The notes below the pieces were generated by a model. The model ran no database searches and was not told where the DNA came from. It saw only the letters and a program-made list of their open reading frames with translations. Of a DNA stretch of 13,894 nucleotides, positions 1-7,853 are shown piece after piece. The translations under genes were made by a program, and so were the position numbers. Origin of the DNA: Burkholderiaceae bacterium (GTDB lineage: Bacteria; Pseudomonadota; Gammaproteobacteria; Burkholderiales; Burkholderiaceae); NCBI GenBank assembly GCA_947373615.1, contig CANBYN010000021.1, positions 1-13,894 on the forward strand, read 5' to 3'. How positions within the stretch are numbered: position 1 is the first letter of the stretch; every line of letters starts with the position of its first letter.

Positions 1-175
1 AACTTCGCATCAAGAAAGTACCGATGACAAAAATTAATAAAATCTTAAGATTGGGAAAGCCACCACTAGCCAACCATAAGGCCCATAGAGTAGGCCAAAG
101 AAGTAAAAGAGTACCAATAGGTTTATCCAACCTAATCAAATAGCCGTAAGAAGTTAAACGTTCCTTGAAGTTCAT
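1..175 (-). CDS. ubiA: 4-hydroxybenzoate octaprenyltransferase UbiA, N-terminal part (cut by window edge)
   Basis: Reading the minus strand from an ATG at 175 gives 58 codons without a stop up to the window edge. The peptide starts MNFKERLTSYGYLIRLDKPI and continues with GTLLLLWPTLWALWLASGG, then a hydrophobic stretch ending FLMRS. The RLDKPIGTLLLLWPTLWALW block is the characteristic N-terminus of bacterial UbiA, the inner-membrane enzyme that attaches the polyprenyl tail to 4-hydroxybenzoate in ubiquinone synthesis. The two Asp-rich prenyl-diphosphate motifs are not reached; the sequence stops just before where the first is expected. The ATG lies 10 bp beyond the recG stop, so the two genes probably share a transcript. 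The ribosome-binding site is poor: AAGG lies about 15 bases upstream, inside the recG end. An ATG at 180 is in another frame and stops at once. Family assignment is from recognition of the N-terminal motif only. Confidence 0.88.
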   Translation of the reverse strand, partial: MNFKERLTSYGYLIRLDKPIGTLLLLWPTLWALWLASGGFPNLKILLIFVIGTFLMRS

Positions 176-185
176 TGCATAATTA

Positions 186-2255
186 TCAAGCCTTTAGAAA
201 CTCCGCACGAGATCCCAGCCAGCGCTCTAAATGACGCTCCACCAAGTCTGTATGCTCTTGCAATAAGCGATCGGCCGCCTGTTGGGCTATCTCAATTAGC
301 CAAGCATCCCTCTGCAAATCGACAAAACGGAGCATCGCATCCCCAGATTGCTTTGCCCCTAGCAATTCTCCAGGGCCGCGAAGCGATAAATCTCTCTCTG
401 CAATCACAAAGCCATCAGAAGTCTCACGTAAGGTTTGCAAGCGCTCCTTCGCCGCCATAGAAAGCGGTTCGGCATACATCAGAATACAAACTGAATCGGC
501 AGACCCCCTGCCGACACGACCACGTAACTGATGAATCTGTGCATAACCAAATCGTTCGGCATGTTCGATAACCATTAAGGCTGCATTAGGGACGTCCACC
601 CCCACCTCAATCACGGTGGTTGCTACTAACAACTGAATCTCATTTGCCTTAAAAGCAGCCATGACGGATGCTTTTTCTTCTGCCTTTAATCGCCCATGAA
701 TCAGGCCAACCTTAAAGCCCGGCAATGCCTGAGTCAGTTGCTCAAAACTTTCCACCGCCGTTTGTAATTGAAGCACTTCAGACTCTTCAATCAGCGGACA
801 GACCCAATACGCCTGAAATCCTTTTGAGAGCCAACTTTGCAGACCTCCAATTACCTCATCACGACGACTGGCCTTAACCACTTTGGTGGTAATCGGTTTA
901 CGGCCTGGGGGTAATTCATCGATGACTGATATATCTAGATCAGCGTAATAAGTCATTGCAAGGGTTCGAGGAATAGGCGTAGCTGACATCATTAGTTGAT
1001 GGCAGTAGAAAAGTTCGGAGCCAACACGTTGCTGAATCTCTAAGCGCTGCCTAACACCAAAACGATGTTGCTCATCAATCACCGCTAAACCCAATTTTGC
1101 AAAGCTCACACTTTCTTGAATCAATGCATGAGTGCCAATAATTAATTGCGCTTGACCGCTCTCAATCAGATCCTGGGAAAGTTTTTTTTCTTTGGCCTTC
1201 AGACTACCAGAGAGCCATGCAATCTGAACCCCCAAAGGTTCGAACCATTCCCTCATCTTTAAGTAATGCTGTTCTGCCAATATCTCGGTCGGAGCCATGA
1301 CGGCGGCTTGATAACCTTGATCTATGACTCGTGCAGCTGCCAAGGCTGCCACTACTGTTTTACCACTTCCCACATCACCTTGTAGCAGTCGATTCATAGG
1401 AAAGGATTTTAATAAGTCACCTCCGATTTCTGACCAAACACGATTTTGTGCAGACGTCAATTTAAAAGGAAGTGCTCCCTCTAAACCTGTTTCGATACTT
1501 TTTTCATTACCGGTTACTTTTACAAAGCTAGGGGCATGTCTTTCTCTACGAATTGCATGCGCACGCTTTAGGGAAATTTGTTGCGCTAGAAGTTCTTCGA
1601 ATTGAACACGTCGCCAAGCAGGATGGGTCCGCTCAAGTAATGCCTGAGTATTAGCTTCAGCAGGTGGCTGATGCAAGTAGGTGATAGCAGACTGTAAGTT
1701 TGGCCAATCATTACTGGGAAGTAATTCTGCCATTAATGTTTTTGGCAAGAACTCAGCCAAACTATCTTGCAGACTGGGATCACGCAAAGCCTGAGTAACG
1801 GCTTTGCGAAGAATTGTTTGTGACACTCCAGCGCTTGCTGGATATACCGGCGTCAAACTCGTAGGTAAAGGCGCCTCTGCGGCAACTGCTTTTACTGTAG
1901 GGTGAACCATTTCTGGTCCCTGAAATCCTTCACGCACCTCGCCGCGAACCCGAATCTGCGACCCTACCGCCATTTGCTTTTGCTGACTGGGATAGAAATT
2001 CAAAAAACGGAGATTTAAGCTCTCAGTCTCATCTTCGATGGTCACTACCATCTGCCTTCTAGGGCGAAACAAGACCTGATTACGAATCACTACCCCCTGA
2101 GTCTGGGCAGCACTAAATCGACCTTGATGGATAGCCTCCTCAATATTCAGCAACTCAGTTTCATCCTCGTAACGAGATGGAAGGTGCAAAGCAAGGGCCA
2201 TAGGGGTATCTAATCCCATCTTTTGGAGAGTGCTTGGCGTTTGTTTCGTAGTCAT
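186..2255 (-). CDS. recG: ATP-dependent DNA helicase RecG
   Basis: A 689-residue protein, close to the 693 of E. coli RecG, the superfamily 2 helicase that remodels stalled forks and branched DNA. The N-terminal wedge/OB region spans about residues 45-125. Helicase motifs follow in order: GDVGSGKT (Walker A, 293-300), APTEILAEQH (321-330), DEQH (motif II, 394-397), SATPIPRTLA (424-433), a VIEVGVDVPNA block (548-558) and QLRGRVGRG (motif VI, 576-584). The C-terminal part with RDLSLRGPGELLG (621-633) is typical of RecG. The ATG at 2255 is used because an in-frame TAG lies nine bases upstream of a run without other starts; Met13 is an alternative, and no clear Shine-Dalgarno is visible for either. 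The gene is divergent from queA (30 bp) and followed closely by ubiA, so a recG-ubiA transcript is likely. No missing motif or frameshift. Confidence 0.97.
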   Translation of the reverse strand: MTTKQTPSTLQKMGLDTPMALALHLPSRYEDETELLNIEEAIHQGRFSAAQTQGVVIRNQVLFRPRRQMVVTIEDETESLNLRFLNFYPSQQKQMAVGSQIRVRGEVREGFQGPEMVHPTVKAVAAEAPLPTSLTPVYPASAGVSQTILRKAVTQALRDPSLQDSLAEFLPKTLMAELLPSNDWPNLQSAITYLHQPPAEANTQALLERTHPAWRRVQFEELLAQQISLKRAHAIRRERHAPSFVKVTGNEKSIETGLEGALPFKLTSAQNRVWSEIGGDLLKSFPMNRLLQGDVGSGKTVVAALAAARVIDQGYQAAVMAPTEILAEQHYLKMREWFEPLGVQIAWLSGSLKAKEKKLSQDLIESGQAQLIIGTHALIQESVSFAKLGLAVIDEQHRFGVRQRLEIQQRVGSELFYCHQLMMSATPIPRTLAMTYYADLDISVIDELPPGRKPITTKVVKASRRDEVIGGLQSWLSKGFQAYWVCPLIEESEVLQLQTAVESFEQLTQALPGFKVGLIHGRLKAEEKASVMAAFKANEIQLLVATTVIEVGVDVPNAALMVIEHAERFGYAQIHQLRGRVGRGSADSVCILMYAEPLSMAAKERLQTLRETSDGFVIAERDLSLRGPGELLGAKQSGDAMLRFVDLQRDAWLIEIAQQAADRLLQEHTDLVERHLERWLGSRAEFLKA

Positions 2256-2285
2256 CGTTAAAATCTAATACCTGATGGTAATGCT
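2256..2285. promoter_or_regulatory. 30-bp divergent gap between recG and queA
   Basis: Both genes start outward from this gap, so it can hold little more than the start-proximal parts of two promoters, and the -35 regions must lie inside the opposite gene. For queA a weak candidate is TTGTTT (2241-2246), 17 bases, TCTAAT (2264-2269), which would give a leader of roughly 10 bases; a TAAAAT at 2259-2264 is another possible -10. For recG a weak TATTAG is visible on the minus strand (2268-2263). Neither gene has a strong Shine-Dalgarno. The region also carries one ATCAGGT word on the minus strand (2276-2270). Promoter positions are inference from consensus similarity only. Confidence 0.35.
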
Positions 2286-3332
2286 ATGCAACTCTCCGAC
2301 TTCAATTACGAACTCCCTTCCTCTCTAATTGCCCAACATCCATTGGCCAATAGGACTGATAGTCGCCTACTTGTGGTCAAGGCTGACGGGGCAAACTGCG
2401 TCCAATTATTAGATCTTCAGTTTAAGGATATTCTTAGTCTTATAAAGCCAGGGGATTTATTGGTCTTCAATGACACCAAAGTCATTCCTGCAAGATTACA
2501 TGGCAAAAAGGAGACCGGTGGCATTGTCGAACTCCTGATCGAACGTATTAGCGGGGATAAGCAGGCTTGGGTTCAAATCAGGGCCTCTAAGGTTCCAAAG
2601 GCTGGTTCGATTGTGCATGTCCACAATCTGGCAGGGGAAACCTTTGCTGTTGAGATGATTGGCTATGACGGACGCTTTTATGAAGTCCGCTTTCCTGAGA
2701 ATGTGTTTGGATTGTTAGAGCGTTTTGGCGAACTTCCTTTGCCACCCTATATTGAACATCAACCAGACGGTGAAGATGCGCAGCGCTATCAAACCGTTAT
2801 GGCAAAAAATCCCGGGGCAGTTGCCGCGCCGACTGCCGGATTACATTTTGATGAAAACATTTTGCAACGGTTAAATGATTTAGGCGTGCACCAAGCAAGC
2901 ATTACCTTACATGTGGGTGCTGGTACGTTTACACCAGTACGTGAAGAGGACCTCTCCAAACACAAAATGCATCATGAGTGGTTCTCGATTCCAGATGAAA
3001 CCCTCAAACTAATTGAAAAGACTCGCAGCAATGGCGGACGAATCATTGCCGTTGGCACCACCAGTCTAAGAGCCTTAGAGAGTCAGGCGATCAGCCATAA
3101 GACTAGCGGCGAAACCAATCTCTTTATTACACCTGGTTTTCAATTTAAAACGGTTGATTGTTTGCTGACCAACTTTCATCTGCCAAAATCAACCTTATTA
3201 ATGTTGGTAAGCGCCTTTGCAGGCATGGGGAATATCCTCACTGCTTATCAACATGCTATTGATCAGAAATATCGCTTCTTTAGTTACGGAGATGCGATGT
3301 TTCTTTGTCGACTTGAGAATACAACACCATGA
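2286..3332 (+). CDS. queA: S-adenosylmethionine:tRNA ribosyltransferase-isomerase QueA
   Basis: A 348-residue protein, compared with 356 in E. coli. QueA transfers the ribosyl part of S-adenosylmethionine to preQ1 in tRNA, making epoxyqueuosine at position 34. The start MQLSDFNYELP is the usual N-terminus of the family and fixes the ATG at 2286. Family blocks are in place: LLVFNDTKVIPARLHG (58-73), ELPLPPYI (149-156), NPGAVAAPTAGLHFD (175-189), TLHVGAGTFTPVR (207-219), HHEWFSIP (229-236), AVGTTSLRALE (255-265) and LLTNFHLPKSTLLMLV (293-308). The stop codon overlaps the tgt start as ATGA, so the two consecutive queuosine steps are probably translationally coupled. The upstream Shine-Dalgarno is weak. 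There is no room for a preQ1 riboswitch in the 30-bp upstream gap. Confidence 0.97.
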   Translation: MQLSDFNYELPSSLIAQHPLANRTDSRLLVVKADGANCVQLLDLQFKDILSLIKPGDLLVFNDTKVIPARLHGKKETGGIVELLIERISGDKQAWVQIRASKVPKAGSIVHVHNLAGETFAVEMIGYDGRFYEVRFPENVFGLLERFGELPLPPYIEHQPDGEDAQRYQTVMAKNPGAVAAPTAGLHFDENILQRLNDLGVHQASITLHVGAGTFTPVREEDLSKHKMHHEWFSIPDETLKLIEKTRSNGGRIIAVGTTSLRALESQAISHKTSGETNLFITPGFQFKTVDCLLTNFHLPKSTLLMLVSAFAGMGNILTAYQHAIDQKYRFFSYGDAMFLCRLENTTP

Positions 3333-4486
3333 CCAAACCAGTTCATTTCAATATTTTGGCGCGTGACTCCCAAAGTCCCGCCCGTCTTGGTCAGCTCGAT
3401 CTGCCGCATGGTAGCGTTCAAACACCAATCTTTATGCCAGTAGGAACCTATGGAACCGTGAAGGCAATGACACCGCGCGATCTTAATGAAGCTAAAGCGC
3501 AAATTATTTTAGGTAATACTTTTCATTTGTGGTTAAGACCGGGTTTGGATGTCATCAAAAAACATGGTGGCTTGCATCGCTTCATGGGCTGGAATAAACC
3601 CATTCTCACAGACTCTGGTGGCTTTCAAGTTTTCAGCTTAGGTGCACTACGTAAAATTTCTGAAGAGGGTGTAACTTTCGCATCACCAATTAATGGCGAC
3701 AAACTCTTTATGTCTCCAGAAGTATCGATGGAGATTCAGGGGGTGCTTAATAGCGACATCGCCATGCAATTCGATGAATGCACTCCTTATGAAATTAAAG
3801 GTCAACCCACCTCTGAAAAAACAGCTCGTGCTTCACTTGAAATGTCTTTGCGTTGGGGTGATCGCTCCCTAAAACGCTTTTATGAACTCAACACAGGTAA
3901 TGGGCTCTTTGGCATCGTTCAAGGAGGGATGTTTGAAAATCTTCGTGAATTCTCTTTAGATGCAGTCAGTCAGCAAGGTTTTGATGGCATTGCTATTGGC
4001 GGCCTCTCGGTCGGGGAGCCAAAGCCCGAATTTGAGCGTATTTTGAATTTCACAGCACCCAAACTGCCTGAGCACATGCCTCACTACCTCATGGGAGTGG
4101 GGACTCCTGAAGACCTCATTTTGGGGGTTAGTCTAGGAATCGACATGTTTGACTGTGTCATGCCTACCCGCAATGCTCGCAACGGCTGGCTCTTTACCCG
4201 CTTTGGCGACCTCAAGCTACGTAATTCCGGGTATAAGGACGATGATCGTCCTGTAGACCCCACCTGCGTCTGCTACACCTGCCAAAACTTCACTAGAGCC
4301 TATTTAAACCACCTCCAAAAGGCAAATGAAATTCTAGGATCCCAGCTCAATACGATCCATAACCTGTCTTACTACCTCCAACTCATGACTGAAGTCAGAG
4401 AAGCACTTGGCAAGGACCGATTTAGCGCCTATCGCGAAGAATTTCACACCAATCGCCAGCGTGGCGTAGAGCCTGGGCAGGATTAA
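3329..4486 (+). CDS. tgt: tRNA-guanine transglycosylase (queuine/preQ1 tRNA-ribosyltransferase) Tgt
   Basis: A 385-residue protein (E. coli Tgt has 375) that swaps guanine 34 for preQ1 in tRNAs for Asn, Asp, His and Tyr; QueA then modifies that base. The TIM-barrel signature DSGGFQVFSL lies at 95-104, with Asp95 in the place of the family's general acid/base. GIVQGG (195-200) and GIAIGGLSVGE (220-230) form base-recognition loops. MFDCVMPTRNARNG (273-286) carries the probable nucleophile Asp275. Zinc ligands match Cys313, Cys315, Cys318 (CVCYTC) and His344. The ATG is fixed by the ATGA overlap with queA; the sequence upstream has no real Shine-Dalgarno, which suggests translation reinitiates after queA. 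A 131-bp gap with no clear terminator separates it from yajC, so read-through into yajC-secDF is possible. Confidence 0.97.
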   Translation: MTKPVHFNILARDSQSPARLGQLDLPHGSVQTPIFMPVGTYGTVKAMTPRDLNEAKAQIILGNTFHLWLRPGLDVIKKHGGLHRFMGWNKPILTDSGGFQVFSLGALRKISEEGVTFASPINGDKLFMSPEVSMEIQGVLNSDIAMQFDECTPYEIKGQPTSEKTARASLEMSLRWGDRSLKRFYELNTGNGLFGIVQGGMFENLREFSLDAVSQQGFDGIAIGGLSVGEPKPEFERILNFTAPKLPEHMPHYLMGVGTPEDLILGVSLGIDMFDCVMPTRNARNGWLFTRFGDLKLRNSGYKDDDRPVDPTCVCYTCQNFTRAYLNHLQKANEILGSQLNTIHNLSYYLQLMTEVREALGKDRFSAYREEFHTNRQRGVEPGQD

Positions 4487-4617
4487 TTACCCCTACAGAG
4501 GGCAAACACCCCTCAAATCAGCTCCAAAGCCCCACACAGTTTAGAATTGCGGGTTTACGGCTTTACTTAATAGCCTAAAAAGAGCAGTTTTCAAATAGTC
4601 TTTAACGGAGGTTTTGT
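4487..4617 (+). promoter_or_regulatory. tgt-yajC gap with strong yajC ribosome-binding site
   Basis: The 131-bp gap holds no gene: the plus strand has no ATG or GTG, so there is no Sec-monitoring leader peptide of the SecM/VemP kind. A full GGAGG (4607-4611) sits six bases before the yajC ATG and is the strongest ribosome-binding site in the window. A short inverted repeat, GGCT-9 bases-AGCC, lies at 4559-4575. I could not find a convincing -35/-10 pair; TTTACG (4554-4559) with TAAAAA (4576-4581) is the best and is weak. No T-tract terminator for queA-tgt is visible. Confidence 0.5.
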
Positions 4618-4944
4618 ATGTGGATTACTAACGCTTTTGCCCAGGCTCCAGCCGCGGGTGTAGATTCTGGTGGCTTGATGAGCTTCCTCCCCCTTATTTT
4701 GATGTTTGCAGTGCTTTACTTCATTATGATTCGCCCACAAATGAAGCGTCAAAAAGAAACTAAAGCCATGCTTGAAGCATTATCGGTTGGCGATGAAGTT
4801 GTAACAAGTGGCGGGATTATGGGCAAAGTTACAGCATTAAAAGACCAAATCATTGTTGTTGAAATTTCTGCAGGTATTGAAGTGCAGTTGCAAAAAGGCG
4901 CTATCACTACAGTCTTGCCAAAAGGCACCCTGAAGTCCGCTTAA
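4618..4944 (+). CDS. yajC: Sec translocon accessory protein YajC
   Basis: A 108-residue single-span inner-membrane protein, close to the 110 of E. coli YajC. It associates with SecD and SecF and, through them, with SecYEG. A short N-terminal segment (MWITNAFAQAPAAG) precedes a hydrophobic span at about 21-40, which runs straight into the family hallmark MIRPQMKRQKE (37-47). The cytoplasmic domain contains GDEVVTSGGIMGKV (58-71) and ends VLPKGTLKSA, much like other YajC proteins. The start has a strong GGAGG six bases away. The gene is the first of the yajC-secD-secF cluster and is 38 bp from secD. YajC is dispensable in E. coli; its precise role is not defined by the sequence. Confidence 0.96.
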   Translation: MWITNAFAQAPAAGVDSGGLMSFLPLILMFAVLYFIMIRPQMKRQKETKAMLEALSVGDEVVTSGGIMGKVTALKDQIIVVEISAGIEVQLQKGAITTVLPKGTLKSA

Positions 4945-4982
4945 TGCATTTGCTTATTATGTCTTACTAAAAGTATCTCAAT

Positions 4983-6842
4983 ATGAATCGCTACCCTCTC
5001 TGGAAATATCTAGTCATCGCTGTTGCCTTACTCATCGGTGGACTATATTCATTGCCCAATTTCTATGGAGAGGCTCCAGCGGTTCAAGTCTCGTCCGCCA
5101 AACCAACCATCAAAGTTGATTTGGCGACACAGTCTCGTGTTGAAAAGATTTTGGCTGAAGCTGAGATTAGCAACACTGGCATTTTCTTTGAAGTTGCCGG
5201 CAATGTTGGCTCCATCAAAATTCGCTTCAATAACACTGATACTCAATTACGTGCACGCGATCTCATACAACAAAAATTAAATGTCGATCAGAACGATCCT
5301 AATTACATTGTTGCTTTAAACCTTTTATCCAATACACCTGGCTGGCTGAGTGCCATTAATGCTCTGCCTATGCCTCTAGGCCTTGACCTTCGTGGTGGCG
5401 TCTACTTCCTCTTGCAAGTAGACATGAAAGGTGCGGTTCAAAAGAAAGTTACTTCATTAGGAACTGATATTCGAAGCCAATTGCGTGATAAGAATATTCG
5501 CCATCAAGGCATTGAACGCGGTACTGATTTTATTTCGATTAACTTCGGCAACACAGCCGATGCTGATTCAGCCAGAACAGTGTTGATGACTAGTCAACCA
5601 GAACTAATTTGGCAAGTAAAACCAACTGGTCTTTCTCCAAAGTTAGTAGGTGAATTCAAACCTGCGGCTTTAAAAGAAATTCAGGATAACGCCGTTAAAC
5701 AAAACATCATTACCCTAAACAAGCGTGTAAATGAATTAGCAGTTAAAGAACCTGTGATTCAGCAACAAGGTGCAGAACGCATCGTGGTGCAATTACCAGG
5801 CGTACAAGATACTGCGCGCGCTAAAGATATTATTGGTCGCACAGCAACCCTAGAATCTCGCTTAGCTGATCCACTCCTTTCGACAATTGGCTTGGGCGAA
5901 ACACCGCCTCCAGGTATGGATACATTTCGTTTCGGTGAAAACCGCTTGGGTGTATTTAAAAAATCCGTCATCTTTAGCGGTGATCGCATCACTGATGCTA
6001 GCGCAGGCTTTGACCAAAACCAACGTCCTGCAGTAAACATCTCCTTAGATGCTGCCGGCGGCCGCGTAATGCAGGAAGTGACTCGCGAGAACATTGGCAA
6101 ACCAATGGGTATGATCTTGTTTGAAAAAGGTAAAGGTGAAGTACTCACCATTGCTACTATTCAAAGCGAATTTGGCTCTAAATTCCAGATCACAGGACAG
6201 CCAACAACCGAAAGCGCTAATGACTTAGCTCTTCTATTGCGCGCAGGTTCATTGGCAGCGCCAATGGAGATAATTGAAGAGCGCACTATTGGACCAAGTT
6301 TAGGTGCAGAGAATATTGAAAAGGGATTCAAATCCCTCTTAATTGGCTTTGCCGCAATTGCCATTTTTATGATGGTTTATTACTTGCTTTTTGGCACCTT
6401 CTCCGTAGTTGCTTTGGCAGTAAATTTAATACTACTGATCTCGGTGCTTTCCATGCTGCAGGCAACTCTTACCCTGCCAGGTATCGCAGCGATGGCTTTA
6501 GCGCTCGGAATGGCGATTGACTCAAACGTATTGATCAATGAACGTATTCGTGAAGAATTACGCAATGGCGCCTCACCACAAACTGCGATTGCAGTTGGCT
6601 TTGATAAGGCTTGGGCAACTATTTTAGACTCTAATGTCACCACCTTAATTGCCGGTCTTGCCTTGCTAGCTTTTGGCTCGGGTCCTATTAAAGGCTTTGC
6701 AGTCGTTCACTGCTTAGGTATTCTGACTTCAATGTTTTCTGCTGTCTTCTTCTCACGTGGTCTTGTCAATCTTTGGTACGGCAAACATAAGAAAGTTCAA
6801 AAACTCGCTATCGGCCAAGTTTGGCGTCCACAGGAGAAATAA
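4983..6842 (+). CDS. secD: protein translocase subunit SecD
   Basis: A 619-residue inner-membrane protein (E. coli 615) of the RND superfamily. With SecF it uses the proton gradient to pull exported proteins through SecYEG from the periplasmic side. One membrane span lies at about 8-27, followed by a large periplasmic domain. Within that domain, PLGLDLRGGVYFLLQVD (131-147) is the SecD signature. Five further spans lie at about 448-468, 471-492, 497-517, 546-567 and 571-594. AMAIDSNVLINERIREE (509-525) contains Asp513, which corresponds to the acidic residue essential for proton transport in E. coli SecD. The ATG is chosen because MNRYPLWKYL leads directly into the first span; its Shine-Dalgarno is weak, so translation may depend on yajC. 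Only 3 bp separate it from secF. Confidence 0.97.
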   Translation: MNRYPLWKYLVIAVALLIGGLYSLPNFYGEAPAVQVSSAKPTIKVDLATQSRVEKILAEAEISNTGIFFEVAGNVGSIKIRFNNTDTQLRARDLIQQKLNVDQNDPNYIVALNLLSNTPGWLSAINALPMPLGLDLRGGVYFLLQVDMKGAVQKKVTSLGTDIRSQLRDKNIRHQGIERGTDFISINFGNTADADSARTVLMTSQPELIWQVKPTGLSPKLVGEFKPAALKEIQDNAVKQNIITLNKRVNELAVKEPVIQQQGAERIVVQLPGVQDTARAKDIIGRTATLESRLADPLLSTIGLGETPPPGMDTFRFGENRLGVFKKSVIFSGDRITDASAGFDQNQRPAVNISLDAAGGRVMQEVTRENIGKPMGMILFEKGKGEVLTIATIQSEFGSKFQITGQPTTESANDLALLLRAGSLAAPMEIIEERTIGPSLGAENIEKGFKSLLIGFAAIAIFMMVYYLLFGTFSVVALAVNLILLISVLSMLQATLTLPGIAAMALALGMAIDSNVLINERIREELRNGASPQTAIAVGFDKAWATILDSNVTTLIAGLALLAFGSGPIKGFAVVHCLGILTSMFSAVFFSRGLVNLWYGKHKKVQKLAIGQVWRPQEK

Positions 6843-6845
6843 GTC

Positions 6846-7820
6846 ATGGAATTTTTTCGGATCAAAAAAGATATTCCTTTTATGCGCCATGCATTGGTGC
6901 TTAATGCGATTTCTTTAGTTACCTTCTTAGCCGCAATATTTTTCCTCTGGCACAACGGCCTGCACCTGTCTATTGAATTTACAGGCGGCACTGTAATGGA
7001 AGTAAGTTATCCCCAAACTGCGCCACTGGAATTGATTCGTGAAAATGTGGAGAAGCTTGGATATGCAGATACCCAGATTCAAAACTTTGGTAGTTCACGC
7101 GATGTGATGATTCGACTACCTTTACAAAAGGATGCTAGCGGTAAATTAATACCTTCTGCCGATCAAAGCGCTGCTGTGATGCAGGCACTTGAAACTGCTA
7201 GCTCTGGCGTCAAACTTCAGCGCGTCGAGTTTGTAGGCCCTCAAGTAGGGCAAGAATTGGCAATCGACGGCTTAAAAGCACTCATCTTCGTCATAATTGG
7301 CATCGTTGTTTATCTTTCCTTTCGCTTCGAATGGAAATTTGCGCTTGCCGGCATCATCGCAAACCTACATGACGTAGTCATTATTTTGGGCTTCTTTGCC
7401 TTTTTCCAATGGGAGTTCTCCCTCTCTGTTTTGGCGGCGGTTTTAGCAGTATTAGGCTATTCCGTAAATGAGTCTGTGGTCATCTTTGACCGTATTCGCG
7501 AGAACTTCCGTAAGTACCGAAAAATGAACACACGCGAAATTATCGATAACGCAATCACTAGCACTATTAGCCGTACTGTAATTACTCACGGCTGTACTGA
7601 AATGATGGTTCTTGCCATGCTCGTATTTGGTGGCCCAACACTGTTCTACTTTGCCCTGGCTTTGACCATTGGTATCTTGTTTGGTATTTACTCTTCAGTC
7701 TTCGTTGCCGCAGCTTTAGCTATGTGGCTTGGCGTAACACGCGAAGATTTAGTCAAAGGCGATAAAAAGCCAGATGATGACGCTCGCAATAATGACCCCA
7801 ACTTTGGAGCAAGAGTTTAA
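6846..7820 (+). CDS. secF: protein translocase subunit SecF
   Basis: A 324-residue inner-membrane partner of SecD (E. coli SecF has 323 residues). A first span at about 15-35 is followed by the SecF motif LSIEFTGGTVMEV (41-53), then a periplasmic domain. Further spans lie at about 141-160, 164-185, 190-213, 245-263 and 268-292. VGPQVGQEL (130-138) and GYSVNESVVIFDRIREN (204-220) are family blocks; Asp215 in the latter matches the functionally important Asp of SecF. An AGGAGA (6832-6837) inside the end of secD, eight bases before the ATG, gives a good ribosome-binding site, and the 3-bp spacing implies tight co-expression with secD. The gene ends 17 bp from the convergent waaA. The C-terminus is charged and rich in Asp, Lys and Asn, as expected for a cytoplasmic tail. 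Confidence 0.97.
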   Translation: MEFFRIKKDIPFMRHALVLNAISLVTFLAAIFFLWHNGLHLSIEFTGGTVMEVSYPQTAPLELIRENVEKLGYADTQIQNFGSSRDVMIRLPLQKDASGKLIPSADQSAAVMQALETASSGVKLQRVEFVGPQVGQELAIDGLKALIFVIIGIVVYLSFRFEWKFALAGIIANLHDVVIILGFFAFFQWEFSLSVLAAVLAVLGYSVNESVVIFDRIRENFRKYRKMNTREIIDNAITSTISRTVITHGCTEMMVLAMLVFGGPTLFYFALALTIGILFGIYSSVFVAAALAMWLGVTREDLVKGDKKPDDDARNNDPNFGARV

Positions 7821-7835
7821 AATCTTACTGAAATT

Positions 7836-7853
7836 AATCAATTAAAATTGATT
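7836..7853. repeat. AT-rich inverted repeat at the secF/waaA convergence
   Basis: AATCAATT and its exact complement AATTGATT are separated by AA, an 8-bp stem that lies across the waaA stop codon and just past the secF stop. Its place between convergent genes suggests a terminator, but the stem is almost all A-T and neither strand has a proper T-tract directly after it. A role in 3'-end formation is therefore only possible. Confidence 0.4.

Noticed and set aside
1324..1605. 93-codon plus-strand open frame opposite recG
   Set aside because: It lies fully inside recG opposite the Walker A region, has no ribosome-binding site or recognisable domain, and its low-complexity Ala/Thr/Pro/Ser start is the usual mirror image of a P-loop coding stretch.
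2256..2285. preQ1 riboswitch before queA
   Set aside because: Only 30 bp separate queA from recG, with no room for the aptamer, and no pseudoknot-like pattern is visible.
4487..4617. Sec-monitoring leader peptide (SecM/VemP type) upstream of yajC
   Set aside because: The plus strand of the gap has no ATG or GTG, and its only TTG opens an eight-codon frame; nothing resembling an arrest peptide is present.
5759..6151. 130-codon minus-strand open frame opposite secD
   Set aside because: It is contained in the well-conserved secD gene, and its composition (Ser, Pro, Arg rich) is that of an antisense shadow; no start signal is visible.
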